A stretch of 31,274 nucleotides of DNA from Chrysochromulina parva (Eukaryota; Haptophyta; Prymnesiales; Chrysochromulinaceae), in the NCBI GenBank assembly GCA_002887195.1, contig PJAB01000274.1, positions 1-31,274 of the forward strand. Reading direction: 5' to 3'. The stretch's first letter is position 1. The number at the start of each line of letters is the position of its first letter. Below, in pieces: positions 17,520 through 26,883 of this stretch. Under the pieces are notes generated by a model. It had not been told where the DNA came from. It was given only the letters and a program-made list of their open reading frames with translations, and did not search any database. Position numbers and translations under genes: made by a program.

Positions 17520-19409
17520 TCAGGCCAGTCCCCTCTCCGCAGATGTGACCCCGAGCTGGCGCTCACCCGAGGACATGGACGAAGACATGGACGAGTTGGC
17601 CAAGACCGTATGATGCGGGCGCATCTGGGCTGCTGACGGGTAGTGCGAGCCCGCACGGATCGGGCGCGCGCCGCCCAGCGGGTTGGCGCCCACGCTGCCG
17701 GGACGCGAGCCGGAGCCCGGTCGACTGCCGGGGCGCGAACCGGAGCCCGGGCGACTGACGGTTGCGCTGCCGCCGAGGACGCCGCCGCCGCCGCTGCTAG
17801 GTCGGCCGCTGCCAGGTCGGCCGCTGCCACCAGCTGTGCTGCGCGCGCCGGAGGCCGAAGCCGACCTCCCCAATGTCGAATTGCGCCCCGAGTTCCTTCC
17901 GGACTTTGTCGGCGCCGCGGCCACTGCGATGCCTGACACAGCGCCCGCTGTGGGCGGCGCGAAGGCATTCTGGAAGGGATGCTGAACAGCGCCGACGCCG
18001 CCAGCGTTCGCGCTCGCGTTCGCGTTCGCGACGTGCGCCGCGAGCGCCGCGCGCGCCGCGTGCGCCGCGTGCGCCGCGTGCGCCGCGTGCATCGCGTGCG
18101 CCGCGTGCGCCGCCGAGCTCGCGCCCTGATAGCTGGCGCTGGCAAAGGCCGCCGAGTGTGCTGAGCCCTTGATGCCGCCGGAGCCCGGCCGTCGTCCCGA
18201 GCTGGATGATTGGCCTGGCTTGCCGTTCGCGCTCGCGCTCGCGCCGTTCTCGGGCTCCTGGTGCAGGCGTGTCTTGCCGATCTTGCGCGCGATCCTGTCG
18301 CCTGTGTCCAGCGAGATCTCCTCCACCACCTTGCCGTCGCACAGCCTCCAGCAGGTCTGTCGGTCGGCACTCCAGCGCACACCCTCCCCCACGTCGACGT
18401 TGTTCTCGTAACGGCCGACCTCCGCGCGCCCGTCGATGTACTGGTACGTGCCGAAGCCCTCCATCGCGCCGTTCTTGTACTCACCCTCGTAAATGGCCCC
18501 ATCGGCGAAATGGTACACGCCGCGCCCCTCGCGCTTGCCGTTCTTGTAGTCCCCGATGTAGAGTGAGCCGTCGGCGAACCTGTAATTGCCGTGCCCGTCC
18601 ATGACGCCCGCGCGGTAGTCGCCCTCGTAGCGCGCGCCGCCCGCATACTGGAAGGTGCCCTTGCCATCGCGCAGGTCGCGCTTCCATGGCCCCACGTACA
18701 CATCGCCGCTCGCGTAGCGCATCGTGCCCATGCCTGCGCGTTTGCCCTCTCGAAAGCCGCCCTCGTACACCGAGCCGTCAGGGTAGCGCTCCTTGCCCTG
18801 GCCCTCGCGCAGATCGGCGCGGTACTCGCCCTCATACAGCGCGCCCGAGGCGGAGCGGTACTTGCCGCGCCCCTCCTTCTTGCCCGCTTTGTAGAAGCCC
18901 TCGTACGTGTCACCGCCCGGGTACCACATCGTGCCGAGGCCGTCGCGCTTGTCGTCCGTAAACTGGCCCTCGTACACGTTGCCGATCGGGTAGCGTTCCA
19001 TCCCCTTGCCGCAGCGCTGCCCTGCGACCCACTCGCCCTCGTAAACTGCGCCGAGGGACGATCGGTACCGACCGTGGCCCTCTCGCTCCCCGTTCGCAAA
19101 CTGGCCCGTGTACAGGCTGCCATCCTCAAAGCGCCGTGAGCCGTTGCCGTCCTGGATGGGCGGCGCATCGGGGTCGGGCTCCGCGGATGCATCGTAGGCA
19201 AGGCGCGGCTCGTTGAGAAACTGGGCTATCCTCGCAGGCAGCCGAGGCTTCTTGAGTGCCTCGGCGTGCTCAGCGGCATAGCAGGCAAGCGCTGTGGCCG
19301 TCACCGCGGCGCTGTCGTCCCACCGGAAGATGACGGGGTCGGTCATCTTCTTGGGAAGCTGGCCGCGCGGCACGCGCGTGGGCGCCGCGAAGCCTTGGGT
19401 GACCACCAT
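17520..19409 (-). CDS. MORN-repeat protein with low-complexity C-terminal half
   Basis: 629 residues from the first in-frame ATG at 19409; the open frame continues upstream to 19484 through a TTG. Residues about 100-350 hold 11 tandem MORN units of 23 residues (for example YEGEYKNGAMEGFGTYQY), close to consensus, with the last degenerate. MORN arrays are elongated beta structures that act as membrane-associated scaffolds or as dimerisation modules, often in cilia and cytoskeleton. There is no kinase or lipase domain, so a scaffold is the best guess. The C-terminal part (about 380-629) is Ala/His and Ser/Pro/Gly-rich, with AHA units and RPGSGSRPGS repeats, probably disordered. It diverges from eL21 with 376 bp between start codons. 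Confidence 0.9.
   Translation of the reverse strand: MVVTQGFAAPTRVPRGQLPKKMTDPVIFRWDDSAAVTATALACYAAEHAEALKKPRLPARIAQFLNEPRLAYDASAEPDPDAPPIQDGNGSRRFEDGSLYTGQFANGEREGHGRYRSSLGAVYEGEWVAGQRCGKGMERYPIGNVYEGQFTDDKRDGLGTMWYPGGDTYEGFYKAGKKEGRGKYRSASGALYEGEYRADLREGQGKERYPDGSVYEGGFREGKRAGMGTMRYASGDVYVGPWKRDLRDGKGTFQYAGGARYEGDYRAGVMDGHGNYRFADGSLYIGDYKNGKREGRGVYHFADGAIYEGEYKNGAMEGFGTYQYIDGRAEVGRYENNVDVGEGVRWSADRQTCWRLCDGKVVEEISLDTGDRIARKIGKTRLHQEPENGASASANGKPGQSSSSGRRPGSGGIKGSAHSAAFASASYQGASSAAHAAHAMHAAHAAHAAHAARAALAAHVANANASANAGGVGAVQHPFQNAFAPPTAGAVSGIAVAAAPTKSGRNSGRNSTLGRSASASGARSTAGGSGRPGSGRPSSGGGGVLGGSATVSRPGSGSRPGSRPGSGSRPGSVGANPLGGARPIRAGSHYPSAAQMRPHHTVLANSSMSSSMSSGERQLGVTSAERGLA
18046..18117. repeat. 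9-nt tandem repeat (Ala-His-Ala)
   Basis: About eight 9-nt units of GCGCACGCG type (minus strand) encode the AHA series in the MORN protein. One unit has a Met codon in place of Ala. Confidence 0.85.
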
Positions 19410-19785
19410 GCAGGCGGCCGCCTCGGCTCCGGCCTCGAAGATGAAGCTCTGAACCAAAAAACTCGCTCTCCACCCTACATCCAACGACTCATGTTCACGG
19501 CCGGTCCTCCGCTGCGCTGCGTCGCCTGTCTTGCGGTGCGAGCCTCTCCGCTCCTGGATCCTCTTGGCACGGGCCCAGCTATCCAGAGTACTCGCCAGCG
19601 CGGCCTGAGTGCACAGCCGGCTGCAGCACCGTGCTGCTCATCCAGCGGTCGCAACAGGATGGAGCGCATGGCCTGCCGTCAGACCTCGCTGCAGTTGCGG
19701 TCCCTGCCAGCGTCAGCGCGCCTGCGCATTGCTGAGCTGCTGTGTGCTTCACTTTCGTCCCGCAGGCCATCGTTGAGCAGCAGCC
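19410..19785. promoter_or_regulatory. Divergent intergenic region of the MORN and eL21 genes
   Basis: 376 bp between start codons on opposite strands. It should hold promoters of both, including the strong eL21 promoter. A pyrimidine-rich stretch at 19748-19762 near the eL21 start is compatible with a ribosomal-protein transcription start but is not proof. No TATA box seen. Confidence 0.4.
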
Positions 19786-20331
19786 ATGGGTCTCCAACAC
19801 ACCCTTTCGCGCGGTTACCGCGCGGGTACCCGCGACCTCTTCTCGAAGAAGTTCCGCACCAAGGGTGGCAACCCGTGCCTGACGACGTACCTTCGGAAAT
19901 ACAAGGTTGGTGACATGGTTGACGTGATCGCCAACCCCGCTCAGCAGAAGGGCATGCCGCACAAGTATTATCACGGCAAGACTGGCCGCGTGTGGAATAT
20001 CACCAAGCGTGCGATCGGCGTGGAGATCAACAAGGTCTTCCGGCAGAAGCAGATGGTCAAGCGCATTCATGTGCGAGTGGAGCACGCGCGGCCGTCGCGC
20101 TGCCAGTCGGGCCACTTCGCGCGTGTCAAGGCCAACGAGATCATCAAGGCGGCTGCCAAGGCGAAGGGCGAGAAGCCCGGCGCCTACTCCGTCTCGCTCA
20201 AGCGCGAGGCCAAGGGCCCGCGCCCTGCTTTCAAATTGGATCTCGAGGGCACCCTCGGTGCCAAAGTGCACCTGCTTGTGCCGCAGGCCTACGTGTTCAA
20301 GCCGATGCAGCAGCCCTATCTCATCAAGTAG
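19786..20331 (+). CDS. RPL21: 60S ribosomal protein eL21
   Basis: 181 residues, complete from ATG to TAG, no intron. It matches eukaryotic eL21 along most of its length: GYRAGTRDLFSKKFR, TYLRKYKVGDMVDV, QKGMPHKYYHGKTGRVWNIT (near 65-84, the family hallmark), then IHVRVEHARPSRC. The protein is about 20 residues longer than human eL21, mostly in the C-terminal region, which ends VPQAYVFKPMQQPYLIK. It is a component of the large cytosolic ribosomal subunit. The start context (cagccATGG) is strong. Presence of an intact copy supports a eukaryotic nuclear origin for the window. Confidence 0.97.
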   Translation: MGLQHTLSRGYRAGTRDLFSKKFRTKGGNPCLTTYLRKYKVGDMVDVIANPAQQKGMPHKYYHGKTGRVWNITKRAIGVEINKVFRQKQMVKRIHVRVEHARPSRCQSGHFARVKANEIIKAAAKAKGEKPGAYSVSLKREAKGPRPAFKLDLEGTLGAKVHLLVPQAYVFKPMQQPYLIK

Positions 20332-20989
20332 ATTACAGGGCGTGATGAGCAGGGTCGCAGCTTTTGCGACGCAACTTATCTGTTCCCGAGTCGTGCGAAG
20401 CGGCGAAGGTGCGGTGCGTGCAGGCCAAATGTATGCATCCGGTGTAAAAACGAGTAGACTACGCAATACGGCTTTGCCTTTGACAAAATTTGAATACCAA
20501 CGTTTCAGCCCTAGGGCTGCTGATGGTGACCTTCAAAGCATGAGCTCTGATCGCTGAAGCATGTCGCTGAAGCCGGTTCGGTCGCTCCTCGGAAGCTCAA
20601 GGTCTAAGAGGTCAAGGTGCAAGGTCCCAGGCGTGGCGGACGCGCGGCGCTATCGCACGCCGCTATACCATATCCCGACCCACCGGCCGGGGCGCGGCGG
20701 GGCCGCCAGCCGGCGAGTGCCGGGTCGTCGGGTGGGACTTGGCGTTTGATGTTGGACACCGTCGCTCCACTGCGGTGCGCCGGGGACGTACGGTCAGCGT
20801 ACGGTATATATCTCTCGTATGTGGGCGAGTGGGCCGCCTTGTGAAGTTGGGACGAGGCGGGAATTCGCTATTCGGGAAACCACCGACTTCCCGGGACCGA
20901 GGGTGACCCATAACGGAATGTGCGCTGCATCGCCGGAAGCCCGAACGCACCCACGCCGGCGGCATTAGTACCGCGGCCAGATCTTCGGA
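20332..20989. other. Convergent intergenic region
   Basis: About 660 nt between the 3' ends of eL21 (+) and the S9 peptidase gene (-). It has a direct repeat CGTACGGT at about 20787 and 20798 followed by GTATATATCTC. That could be a TATA-like string, but no downstream gene start is seen. Confidence 0.4.
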
Positions 20990-23335
20990 TCACGAGTCTC
21001 GGCCCAGCGCTTGCCACAAAAAGTCGTACGTCAGGGCCCACATGAACGCCCGCTGCTTGTTGTCAGCCGCGCCCCCGTGGCCGCCTTCGATATTCTCCCA
21101 GTAGAGGACGTTGCCACGCCCGCCGCCCATCGCCGCGGGGACTTCATTCAGCAACGCCTTGACCATCTTACGAGCATGGCCTGGGTGCACTCGGTCGTCT
21201 TTGGTGCTCGTCGTGAAGAGGACGCGCGGGCAGCCCGCCCACGACGACGCCTCGCCCACGCCCTTGCCGTCAGCCGAGCCCTCGAAGCATGGGCCGCGTA
21301 GCCGTTGGTACGGCGAGATGGAGCGCAGGTGCCCCTCCCACACGCCAGGCTCGTCGGGGTTACCGTACTCTTCCATCCACGAGGCACCTGCAAGCAGCTT
21401 ATGGTAGCGCTTCATGTCGAGCAGCGGTACCTGGCACACAGCCGCACCGAAGAGGGACCGGCCCTGCCGCGTGAGCATGTTCCCAATGAGCAGCCCACCA
21501 TTCGAGCCACCGATGCACCCGAGCTTCTCGGGCACGCACACGCCGCGCTCGATGAGGTCGCGCGCGACCGCCTCGAAATCCTCATACGCTTTGTGGCGCT
21601 TCTCACGCAGCGCCGCCTGGTGCCATCGAGGGCCATACTCGCCGCCGCCCCGAATGTTGGCGATGGCCTTGACGCCGCCGCGCTCGAGCCAACCGACGCC
21701 CACAGCGCCCGAATAGCTTGGCGTCAGAGAGATCTCGAAGCCTCCGTAGCCGTCGAGTAGCGTTGGGTGGGACCCATCGAGCGCCATCTCCTTGGGGCCG
21801 AGTAGAAAGTAGGGCACCTTGGTGCCGTCGGCGCTCGTCGCAAAGTGTTGAGAGCATGCAAGCTTGGAGGCCTCGAAGCGCGGCGGAAGCGACTTGAGGC
21901 TCTCGCGTCGCTGCGCGCCGTCGGCGGCGCTCGCCTTGGCCAGCGTCGACGGGTGGAGGAAGCCCGAAGTGCTCACCCAGCATTCGTCCGAATCCTCCGG
22001 CCAGATCGCCGAGATGGTGACGGCTTCGCCCGCAGGCGCCAGAGCCGCCTCGGCCGGGGTCTCATCGACCCAACGGCCCTCGCCCGCATGCTTGTGGAAC
22101 CCGAGCCTTGTGCGCACGTGCTCGGAGACCTGGAGCACGAGGAAGTTGCGCGTCGCGCTCACGCCGGCGAGGCTGTTGCTGCCGTCGGCAGCGGGCTCGA
22201 AGAGCACCGAGCACCTCGACCAGTCGCCGGTTGCGACGTCCTTCATCGGCGCCGTCAACAGCGTGCCGGCGGGGTACGTGCGTCCTTCCGGCGCCCGCGG
22301 CGGCGCCCATTCGGAGCGCAACTCGAGCGTCGCCTCGTCCCCAAACGTGCCGAGCGTCACGTCGTTTGGGATGTCGAGCTTGATGAAGGGCGTCGCGTCG
22401 TCCGGCGCGGCCTTGGACATGTCGGGAGAGCGATACCACTGCTCGGACTTGTAAAAGGAGATCTGGCGCACCTGGAACTCGTGCGCCACGCCGCCCCGGT
22501 CGAAGTAAGCGTACTGCCTCGCCGCCAGATCCGTCCGCTCCACCTCAAAGACGGTACGCGCCGTCTCGAGCGGCGTGCCACGTACCCACGACTTGACCAC
22601 CCGAGGGTAGCCGCTATCCGTCAGCGTCTTCCCATCGCCCTCAAAGTCGGTGCCGATGAGGACCTCATCACGCCGCCGGAAGCCCACGTCGCACTTGGCA
22701 GCCGTGTCGGTGCGGAAGCCGCCCGGCACGAAGGTCTTGGAGGGCAGGTCGAACTCACGCACGACCTGCGCGTCGGTCCCGCCAGGCGACAGAAAGACGA
22801 GTGCGCGGTCCCAGCGGCCTCCGGCGCCCTCGTCGAGCACGTTGTAGCCATGCCACACAAAGTTCTCGCCCTCAGCGACACCTTCGTTGGCATTGAGCTG
22901 ATCGAGGTCCAGCACGTCTTCCCACTCAGGATCAGACGTGCGGAACGAGCCGAGTGACGTGCGGCGCCAAAGGCCACGGGGGTGCTCAGCGTCCTGCCAA
23001 AAGTTGTACCAGCAGCGGGCACATTCATCGCCGGTAGTGCCGCCGATGCGACCCACGTACGGAATCTTGTCCTTAGCATCGGCGATCGCGATGATTTTGC
23101 GGTACGTTGCGCTCTCCTCCGGGTTGCCAACGGCCGCAATCGTGCGCTCGTTTTCGCTGCGGCACCAGGCGAGAGCCGCCTCGCCCTCAATCTCCTCGAG
23201 CCATAGGTGCGGGTCAGCATTCACATCCAGGTGTGCGGCAGACACTGGACGCCTTGATGGGAGCAGCGAAGCACCGGAAAAGCCAGCGAGGCTGCACGCG
23301 GCCAGGCGCAGGCGCGGGCGGAGCGCCGAAAACAT
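20990..23335 (-). CDS. S9 family prolyl oligopeptidase-like serine peptidase
   Basis: 781 residues from the ATG at 23335; the open frame extends to 23416 only through TTG. A basic, Ala/Ser-rich N-terminus (MFSALRPRLRLAACSLAGFS) looks like an organelle or secretory leader. The family start DPHLWLEEIEG follows near residue 45. The N-terminal half should be the beta-propeller; the C-terminal alpha/beta hydrolase domain carries the catalytic triad: S611 in GGSNGG, Asp at 713/714 in KDDRVHPGH, and H753 in EGGHGG. Length and motifs fit the S9A-like bacterial and organellar group, which cleaves short proline-containing peptides. The triad is intact. It is divergent with XPF, 240 bp between starts, with no known functional link. 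Confidence 0.9.
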   Translation of the reverse strand: MFSALRPRLRLAACSLAGFSGASLLPSRRPVSAAHLDVNADPHLWLEEIEGEAALAWCRSENERTIAAVGNPEESATYRKIIAIADAKDKIPYVGRIGGTTGDECARCWYNFWQDAEHPRGLWRRTSLGSFRTSDPEWEDVLDLDQLNANEGVAEGENFVWHGYNVLDEGAGGRWDRALVFLSPGGTDAQVVREFDLPSKTFVPGGFRTDTAAKCDVGFRRRDEVLIGTDFEGDGKTLTDSGYPRVVKSWVRGTPLETARTVFEVERTDLAARQYAYFDRGGVAHEFQVRQISFYKSEQWYRSPDMSKAAPDDATPFIKLDIPNDVTLGTFGDEATLELRSEWAPPRAPEGRTYPAGTLLTAPMKDVATGDWSRCSVLFEPAADGSNSLAGVSATRNFLVLQVSEHVRTRLGFHKHAGEGRWVDETPAEAALAPAGEAVTISAIWPEDSDECWVSTSGFLHPSTLAKASAADGAQRRESLKSLPPRFEASKLACSQHFATSADGTKVPYFLLGPKEMALDGSHPTLLDGYGGFEISLTPSYSGAVGVGWLERGGVKAIANIRGGGEYGPRWHQAALREKRHKAYEDFEAVARDLIERGVCVPEKLGCIGGSNGGLLIGNMLTRQGRSLFGAAVCQVPLLDMKRYHKLLAGASWMEEYGNPDEPGVWEGHLRSISPYQRLRGPCFEGSADGKGVGEASSWAGCPRVLFTTSTKDDRVHPGHARKMVKALLNEVPAAMGGGRGNVLYWENIEGGHGGAADNKQRAFMWALTYDFLWQALGRDS

Positions 23336-23575
23336 CGACGCGACGTTCACGCCGAGAGCAAGCAATCGTTCGTCCGCCCCCGCGGCCGTCGCGGTCGAGC
23401 TCGACACGACGCGCAATTTGCCTCTCTTTAGGCCGTGGCCTTGTTGTTTATGTCAAGACTAGGCAAGCCATAATTCGTCTTGACTTGTCGGCCTGTGTGA
23501 ACGTTAACACCTGTGTGTGGTGTCTTGTGCTTTTTGCGTTCATGCGATCGTCTCGTTCTGTACCGCGAGCGCCGA
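23336..23575. promoter_or_regulatory. Divergent intergenic region of the S9 peptidase and XPF genes
   Basis: 240 bp between opposite start codons. It holds an inverted repeat GTCAAGAC (23452-23459) and GTCTTGAC (23477-23484) with a 17-nt spacer, plus a local GAACGTTAAC palindrome-like string near 23500. These are possible regulator sites. Confidence 0.4.
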
Positions 23576-26176
23576 ATGGCGTACCCAGTTCACCGGCTGG
23601 TCGGAGACATTGGTGCCACGGAGGGTTTGAAAGTCGTGGCCAAGGGGCTCGGCATGCACTTAGTTTTGCTGCAATTCGTTGCACAGCATCACTCGCCATC
23701 TCAACTCGTGCTGGTGCTGAATCTGTCTGCAGCCGAGGAGCGATGCCTGCAGCATGGGCTCGCAGTTGCAAACTGCGCTCCACCAGTCAGGATCACAAAC
23801 GAGTGCACGGCGCGTGAGCGCGTGGAGCTGTATCTCGCAGGCGGTGTGATTCTGGTGACGACTCAAATCCTCGTGGTGGATCTTCTGAGTCACAGAGTGC
23901 CGACTCAGCAGGTGACCGGGCTTCTTGTGGCCAACGCGCACCGCGTGCACGATCGGTCGAATGTGGCCTTCGCCGTCCGCATCTTTCGGCAGGAAAATGA
24001 GAGCGGCTTCATCAAGGCGTTTTCGGACGACGCACATGGTTTCACTCACGGCTTTGCGCGTGCGGAGAAGGCGATGTGCCTCCTCCGCGTCCATCGGCTG
24101 CAACTGTGGCCGCGCTTCCGGTGCGAGGTGAACCGTATGCTCCAAGGCTGCCAACCTGAGGTTGAAGAGGTTGGCGTGCGATTATCCCAGCGCGCCTCGC
24201 AGTTGCAGCGCGCCTTGCTGCAGGCGGTCGACTCGTGCCTGCAGGAGCTGCGCTCGCTCAACGGTTCCGCGATTGACGTCTCCTCCTTCACAGTCGAGAA
24301 TTCGCTCTTCAAGTCGTTCGACACGATCGTTCGCATGCAACTGAACCCATTCTGGCACAAAACCAGCAAGCGCACACAGTCGCTGGCGAACGATCTGCAA
24401 ACGCTGCGCAAGCTGCTCCACTTCCTTGTGTCGTTGGACTGTGTCTCGTTCTTTGAGTACCTCGAGACCGTGTTCGACGCGGCGTCGGCACTGCACCCTG
24501 CGGAGAGGCCCGCGTGGATGCTCAACCACTCCGAGACCGTCTTCCTGCTCGCACGCGAGCGCGTCTACGAGGTGGTGCGTCCGCCCAGTGGGCAGGCGCG
24601 CCTCTTCGGACTCGAGCCTTCCAATAGCTCCGAGCGCCATGGGGAGCGCCCGTTGGACGTTCGCTGCGTGCTCGAGCCCTGCCTCAAGTGGCTGGCTCTG
24701 TTCGATTTACTCGCGGAGGTCCAGAGAGAGGAGGGGGCCTGCGGCAGCTGCCTAGTCGTTGTGCGCGACGAGCACACTGCAGCCACCGTGCGAGAGTTGT
24801 TGGTGCGCGGTGCCAAATCACTGCTTGAGACCAGCTTCGTCAAATGGGTGAGGCGCCGACGCCGCAGCACGGCAGTCGTGCTCTCGGCCGGCGCGGTGCT
24901 CTCCGCACGGCAGCACGAGGCGAGGCTGCTGGGTGCTGCGGCAGCTAAGCTCTCCGACGAGCGCCAAGGTGGTCACCGTGTGGACGATCTCGACTTGCGA
25001 GATTGCGTGCTCCCCGAGCACGCAGGCGTGGGCGGCGGAGGCATGGTTACACCTGGTGCGCCGCCGACGACGACACAATGGCAGGGAAGCGCCGAAAGTA
25101 TCGGCACGTTCTTCGAGCTTCTGCCCGACTTGGAGCACTCGACCTTTGTCTGCACGTTCGAAGCGGTCGCGATGGACGTGCTCGAAGACTTGCAGCCGCA
25201 GCATGTCGTGCTCTATGACTCCGAGGCTGCGTTCGTGCGTGCCGTGGAGATCGCGCAGGCCGCGCGGCCCATGACGAGGATGCACGTCTACTTTGTGATC
25301 CAACTCGAATCCGTGGAGGAGCAGCGATACAGGTCCTCTCTTCGGGTCGAGCGCGAGGCGTTCCAATCCCTCATCATGAATAAGGGAAGCATGGCGATTC
25401 CGTCCAAGTGGGAACCGGCATCGTCGCAGCACTACGAGGACGTCAGCAGCCTCGGCAACCAGGCTACGCGCCGGGGAGGAGGGCGTGCGCTCGAGGCTGT
25501 GGGGACTCCGACGGTGGTCGTCGACATGCGCGAGTTCCGTTCTTCGTTGCCGAATATGTTGCACTTGCATGGTATGGCGGTGCGGCCTACGACTCTCGAG
25601 GTAGGCGACTATGTGCTCTCGCCGGAAGTGTGCGTGGAGCGCAAGGCTGTCTCAGACCTGATCCAGTCGCTTGCCTCCGGTCGTCTGTATAGCCAGGCGG
25701 GGTCGATGCTTCGATACTACAAGCGGCCTGCCCTGCTCCTCGAAATGGAAGAGGGTCGCCCCTTTGGCATCGTCAACCCGAATGAGCTCGGCGCGGAGAT
25801 CTCGACACTGTCAGTGCTCTCCAAGCTGTCACTTCTGATGCTGCATTTCCCCACGCTCCGCCTGCTCTGGTCGCGCTCAGCTGCCCATACAGTCGCCATC
25901 TTTTCCGCCCTCAAACAGGAGCAGCCAGAACCAGATGTGGCTGTTGCGGCTGGCGTCGGTATGCCCACTGCCGCTGGGGCCGAAGAGACGTTCAACATAG
26001 CGCCGCAGGACGTGCTGCGGCAACTGCCAGGAGTGCACGTCCACAACTGTCGCCAGCTAATGAATTCGGTGCTCAATTTGCGGGAGCTTGCCACGAAGAG
26101 CCGAGACGAGCTCGCCAGCGTCATTGGCGCTCAAAATGGCAAACTACTCCATGAGTTCCTGCACCGAAGCATTTGA
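23576..26176 (+). CDS. ERCC4: XPF/ERCC4 structure-specific DNA repair endonuclease, catalytic subunit
   Basis: 866 residues from the first in-frame ATG (23576, cgaATGG); the frame runs upstream to a GTG at 23513. It is collinear with human XPF over its whole length. The inactive SF2 helicase-like N-terminal part includes TQILVVDLLSHRVP and RIFRQENESGFIKAFSDD. A variable middle linker follows. The ERCC4 nuclease domain begins VVVDMREFRSSLP (D650), with EVGDYVL (D678) and catalytic VERKAVSDL (E688, R689, K690), all intact. The C-terminus has the tandem helix-hairpin-helix region (LPGVHVHNCRQLM ... LASVIG). XPF pairs with ERCC1 to cut the 5' side of bulky lesions in nucleotide excision repair and to process crosslinks. 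The protein is about 50 residues shorter than human XPF, mainly in the linker. No intron. Confidence 0.97.
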   Translation: MAYPVHRLVGDIGATEGLKVVAKGLGMHLVLLQFVAQHHSPSQLVLVLNLSAAEERCLQHGLAVANCAPPVRITNECTARERVELYLAGGVILVTTQILVVDLLSHRVPTQQVTGLLVANAHRVHDRSNVAFAVRIFRQENESGFIKAFSDDAHGFTHGFARAEKAMCLLRVHRLQLWPRFRCEVNRMLQGCQPEVEEVGVRLSQRASQLQRALLQAVDSCLQELRSLNGSAIDVSSFTVENSLFKSFDTIVRMQLNPFWHKTSKRTQSLANDLQTLRKLLHFLVSLDCVSFFEYLETVFDAASALHPAERPAWMLNHSETVFLLARERVYEVVRPPSGQARLFGLEPSNSSERHGERPLDVRCVLEPCLKWLALFDLLAEVQREEGACGSCLVVVRDEHTAATVRELLVRGAKSLLETSFVKWVRRRRRSTAVVLSAGAVLSARQHEARLLGAAAAKLSDERQGGHRVDDLDLRDCVLPEHAGVGGGGMVTPGAPPTTTQWQGSAESIGTFFELLPDLEHSTFVCTFEAVAMDVLEDLQPQHVVLYDSEAAFVRAVEIAQAARPMTRMHVYFVIQLESVEEQRYRSSLRVEREAFQSLIMNKGSMAIPSKWEPASSQHYEDVSSLGNQATRRGGGRALEAVGTPTVVVDMREFRSSLPNMLHLHGMAVRPTTLEVGDYVLSPEVCVERKAVSDLIQSLASGRLYSQAGSMLRYYKRPALLLEMEEGRPFGIVNPNELGAEISTLSVLSKLSLLMLHFPTLRLLWSRSAAHTVAIFSALKQEQPEPDVAVAAGVGMPTAAGAEETFNIAPQDVLRQLPGVHVHNCRQLMNSVLNLRELATKSRDELASVIGAQNGKLLHEFLHRSI

Positions 26177-26817
26177 GGGAGTTTTGACCTTTACACTTTA
26201 CTGTAACAATCTTAGTAACAATCTACTCAATCTATCTTTAGTCGACCCCGCGAGCGTATAAAGGGTGCAGTTGGAATAAAGCGTTAACTACGTACTAACA
26301 TAAACGCACGTCCGACTTGTCAGCTTTAAAGCCGCGCCGGTGCGACACGATTGCGGTGCGAAGTGTCCAAGTGACATCTCGGCCTGGCCGTTCGGCTTCG
26401 ATCCGCTTCCCGGCTGTACCCGCAGGCATGACCCGCAGGATGGCGTGCGTGTTCAACGTTACGGTTCGATGTCGCATGGTTATTTGTTCGTGTTCACGTT
26501 TTCCCCTCCGCCTCCCGCGATTCATCATCGTACATAACGTACAACGCAAGTACCGCTTCATATTAACAAATCATGTTCAAGTTCACCTCTGTTCCGATTG
26601 TATCCCGCATGTTGAGTTAAACTCGAACCATTCCCAGATCCGGTGAATCAATGCGATGAACACCGCACAGCTTCGCTGCGCGGCCACACCTCCTACAGCC
26701 CGTCTCTCACAGATCGGCGGTCACCATCATGCACGGCCAGAACGACGAGCTCTTCTTTCTAGGATGCTCTCGAGCATCTTCAAAAATAGACGAGCGCGCG
26801 CGATCCCCTGTGGATTG
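26177..26817. other. Convergent intergenic region
   Basis: About 640 nt between the 3' ends of XPF (+) and NOS (-). It has TAACAATCT twice near 26204-26222, GTATAAAGG near 26257, an AATAAA at about 26275, and a stem-loop GATGCT/AGCATC at about 26762-26777. No gene supported. Confidence 0.45.
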
Positions 26818-26883
26818 TTAGAAGATATCCCTCGAGTAGCGCCCGAGCCGTCTGAGTAGCGCCCGTGCTCTGCCCACAGGGGA
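26804..26883. repeat. 10-bp inverted repeat spanning the NOS stop codon
   Basis: TCCCCTGTGG (26804-26813) and its exact reverse complement CCACAGGGGA (26874-26883). Between them GAGTAGCGCCCG occurs twice (26834-26845 and 26854-26865). It overlaps the last codons of NOS. Confidence 0.75.

Noticed and set aside
19992..20557. Overlapping frames on the plus strand inside and beyond eL21
   Set aside because: Shadows of eL21 in other frames; the eL21 frame has full-length family similarity.
23513..23575. 21-residue N-terminal extension of XPF
   Set aside because: It begins at GTG and has no similarity to XPF; the first ATG at 23576 begins where homology begins.
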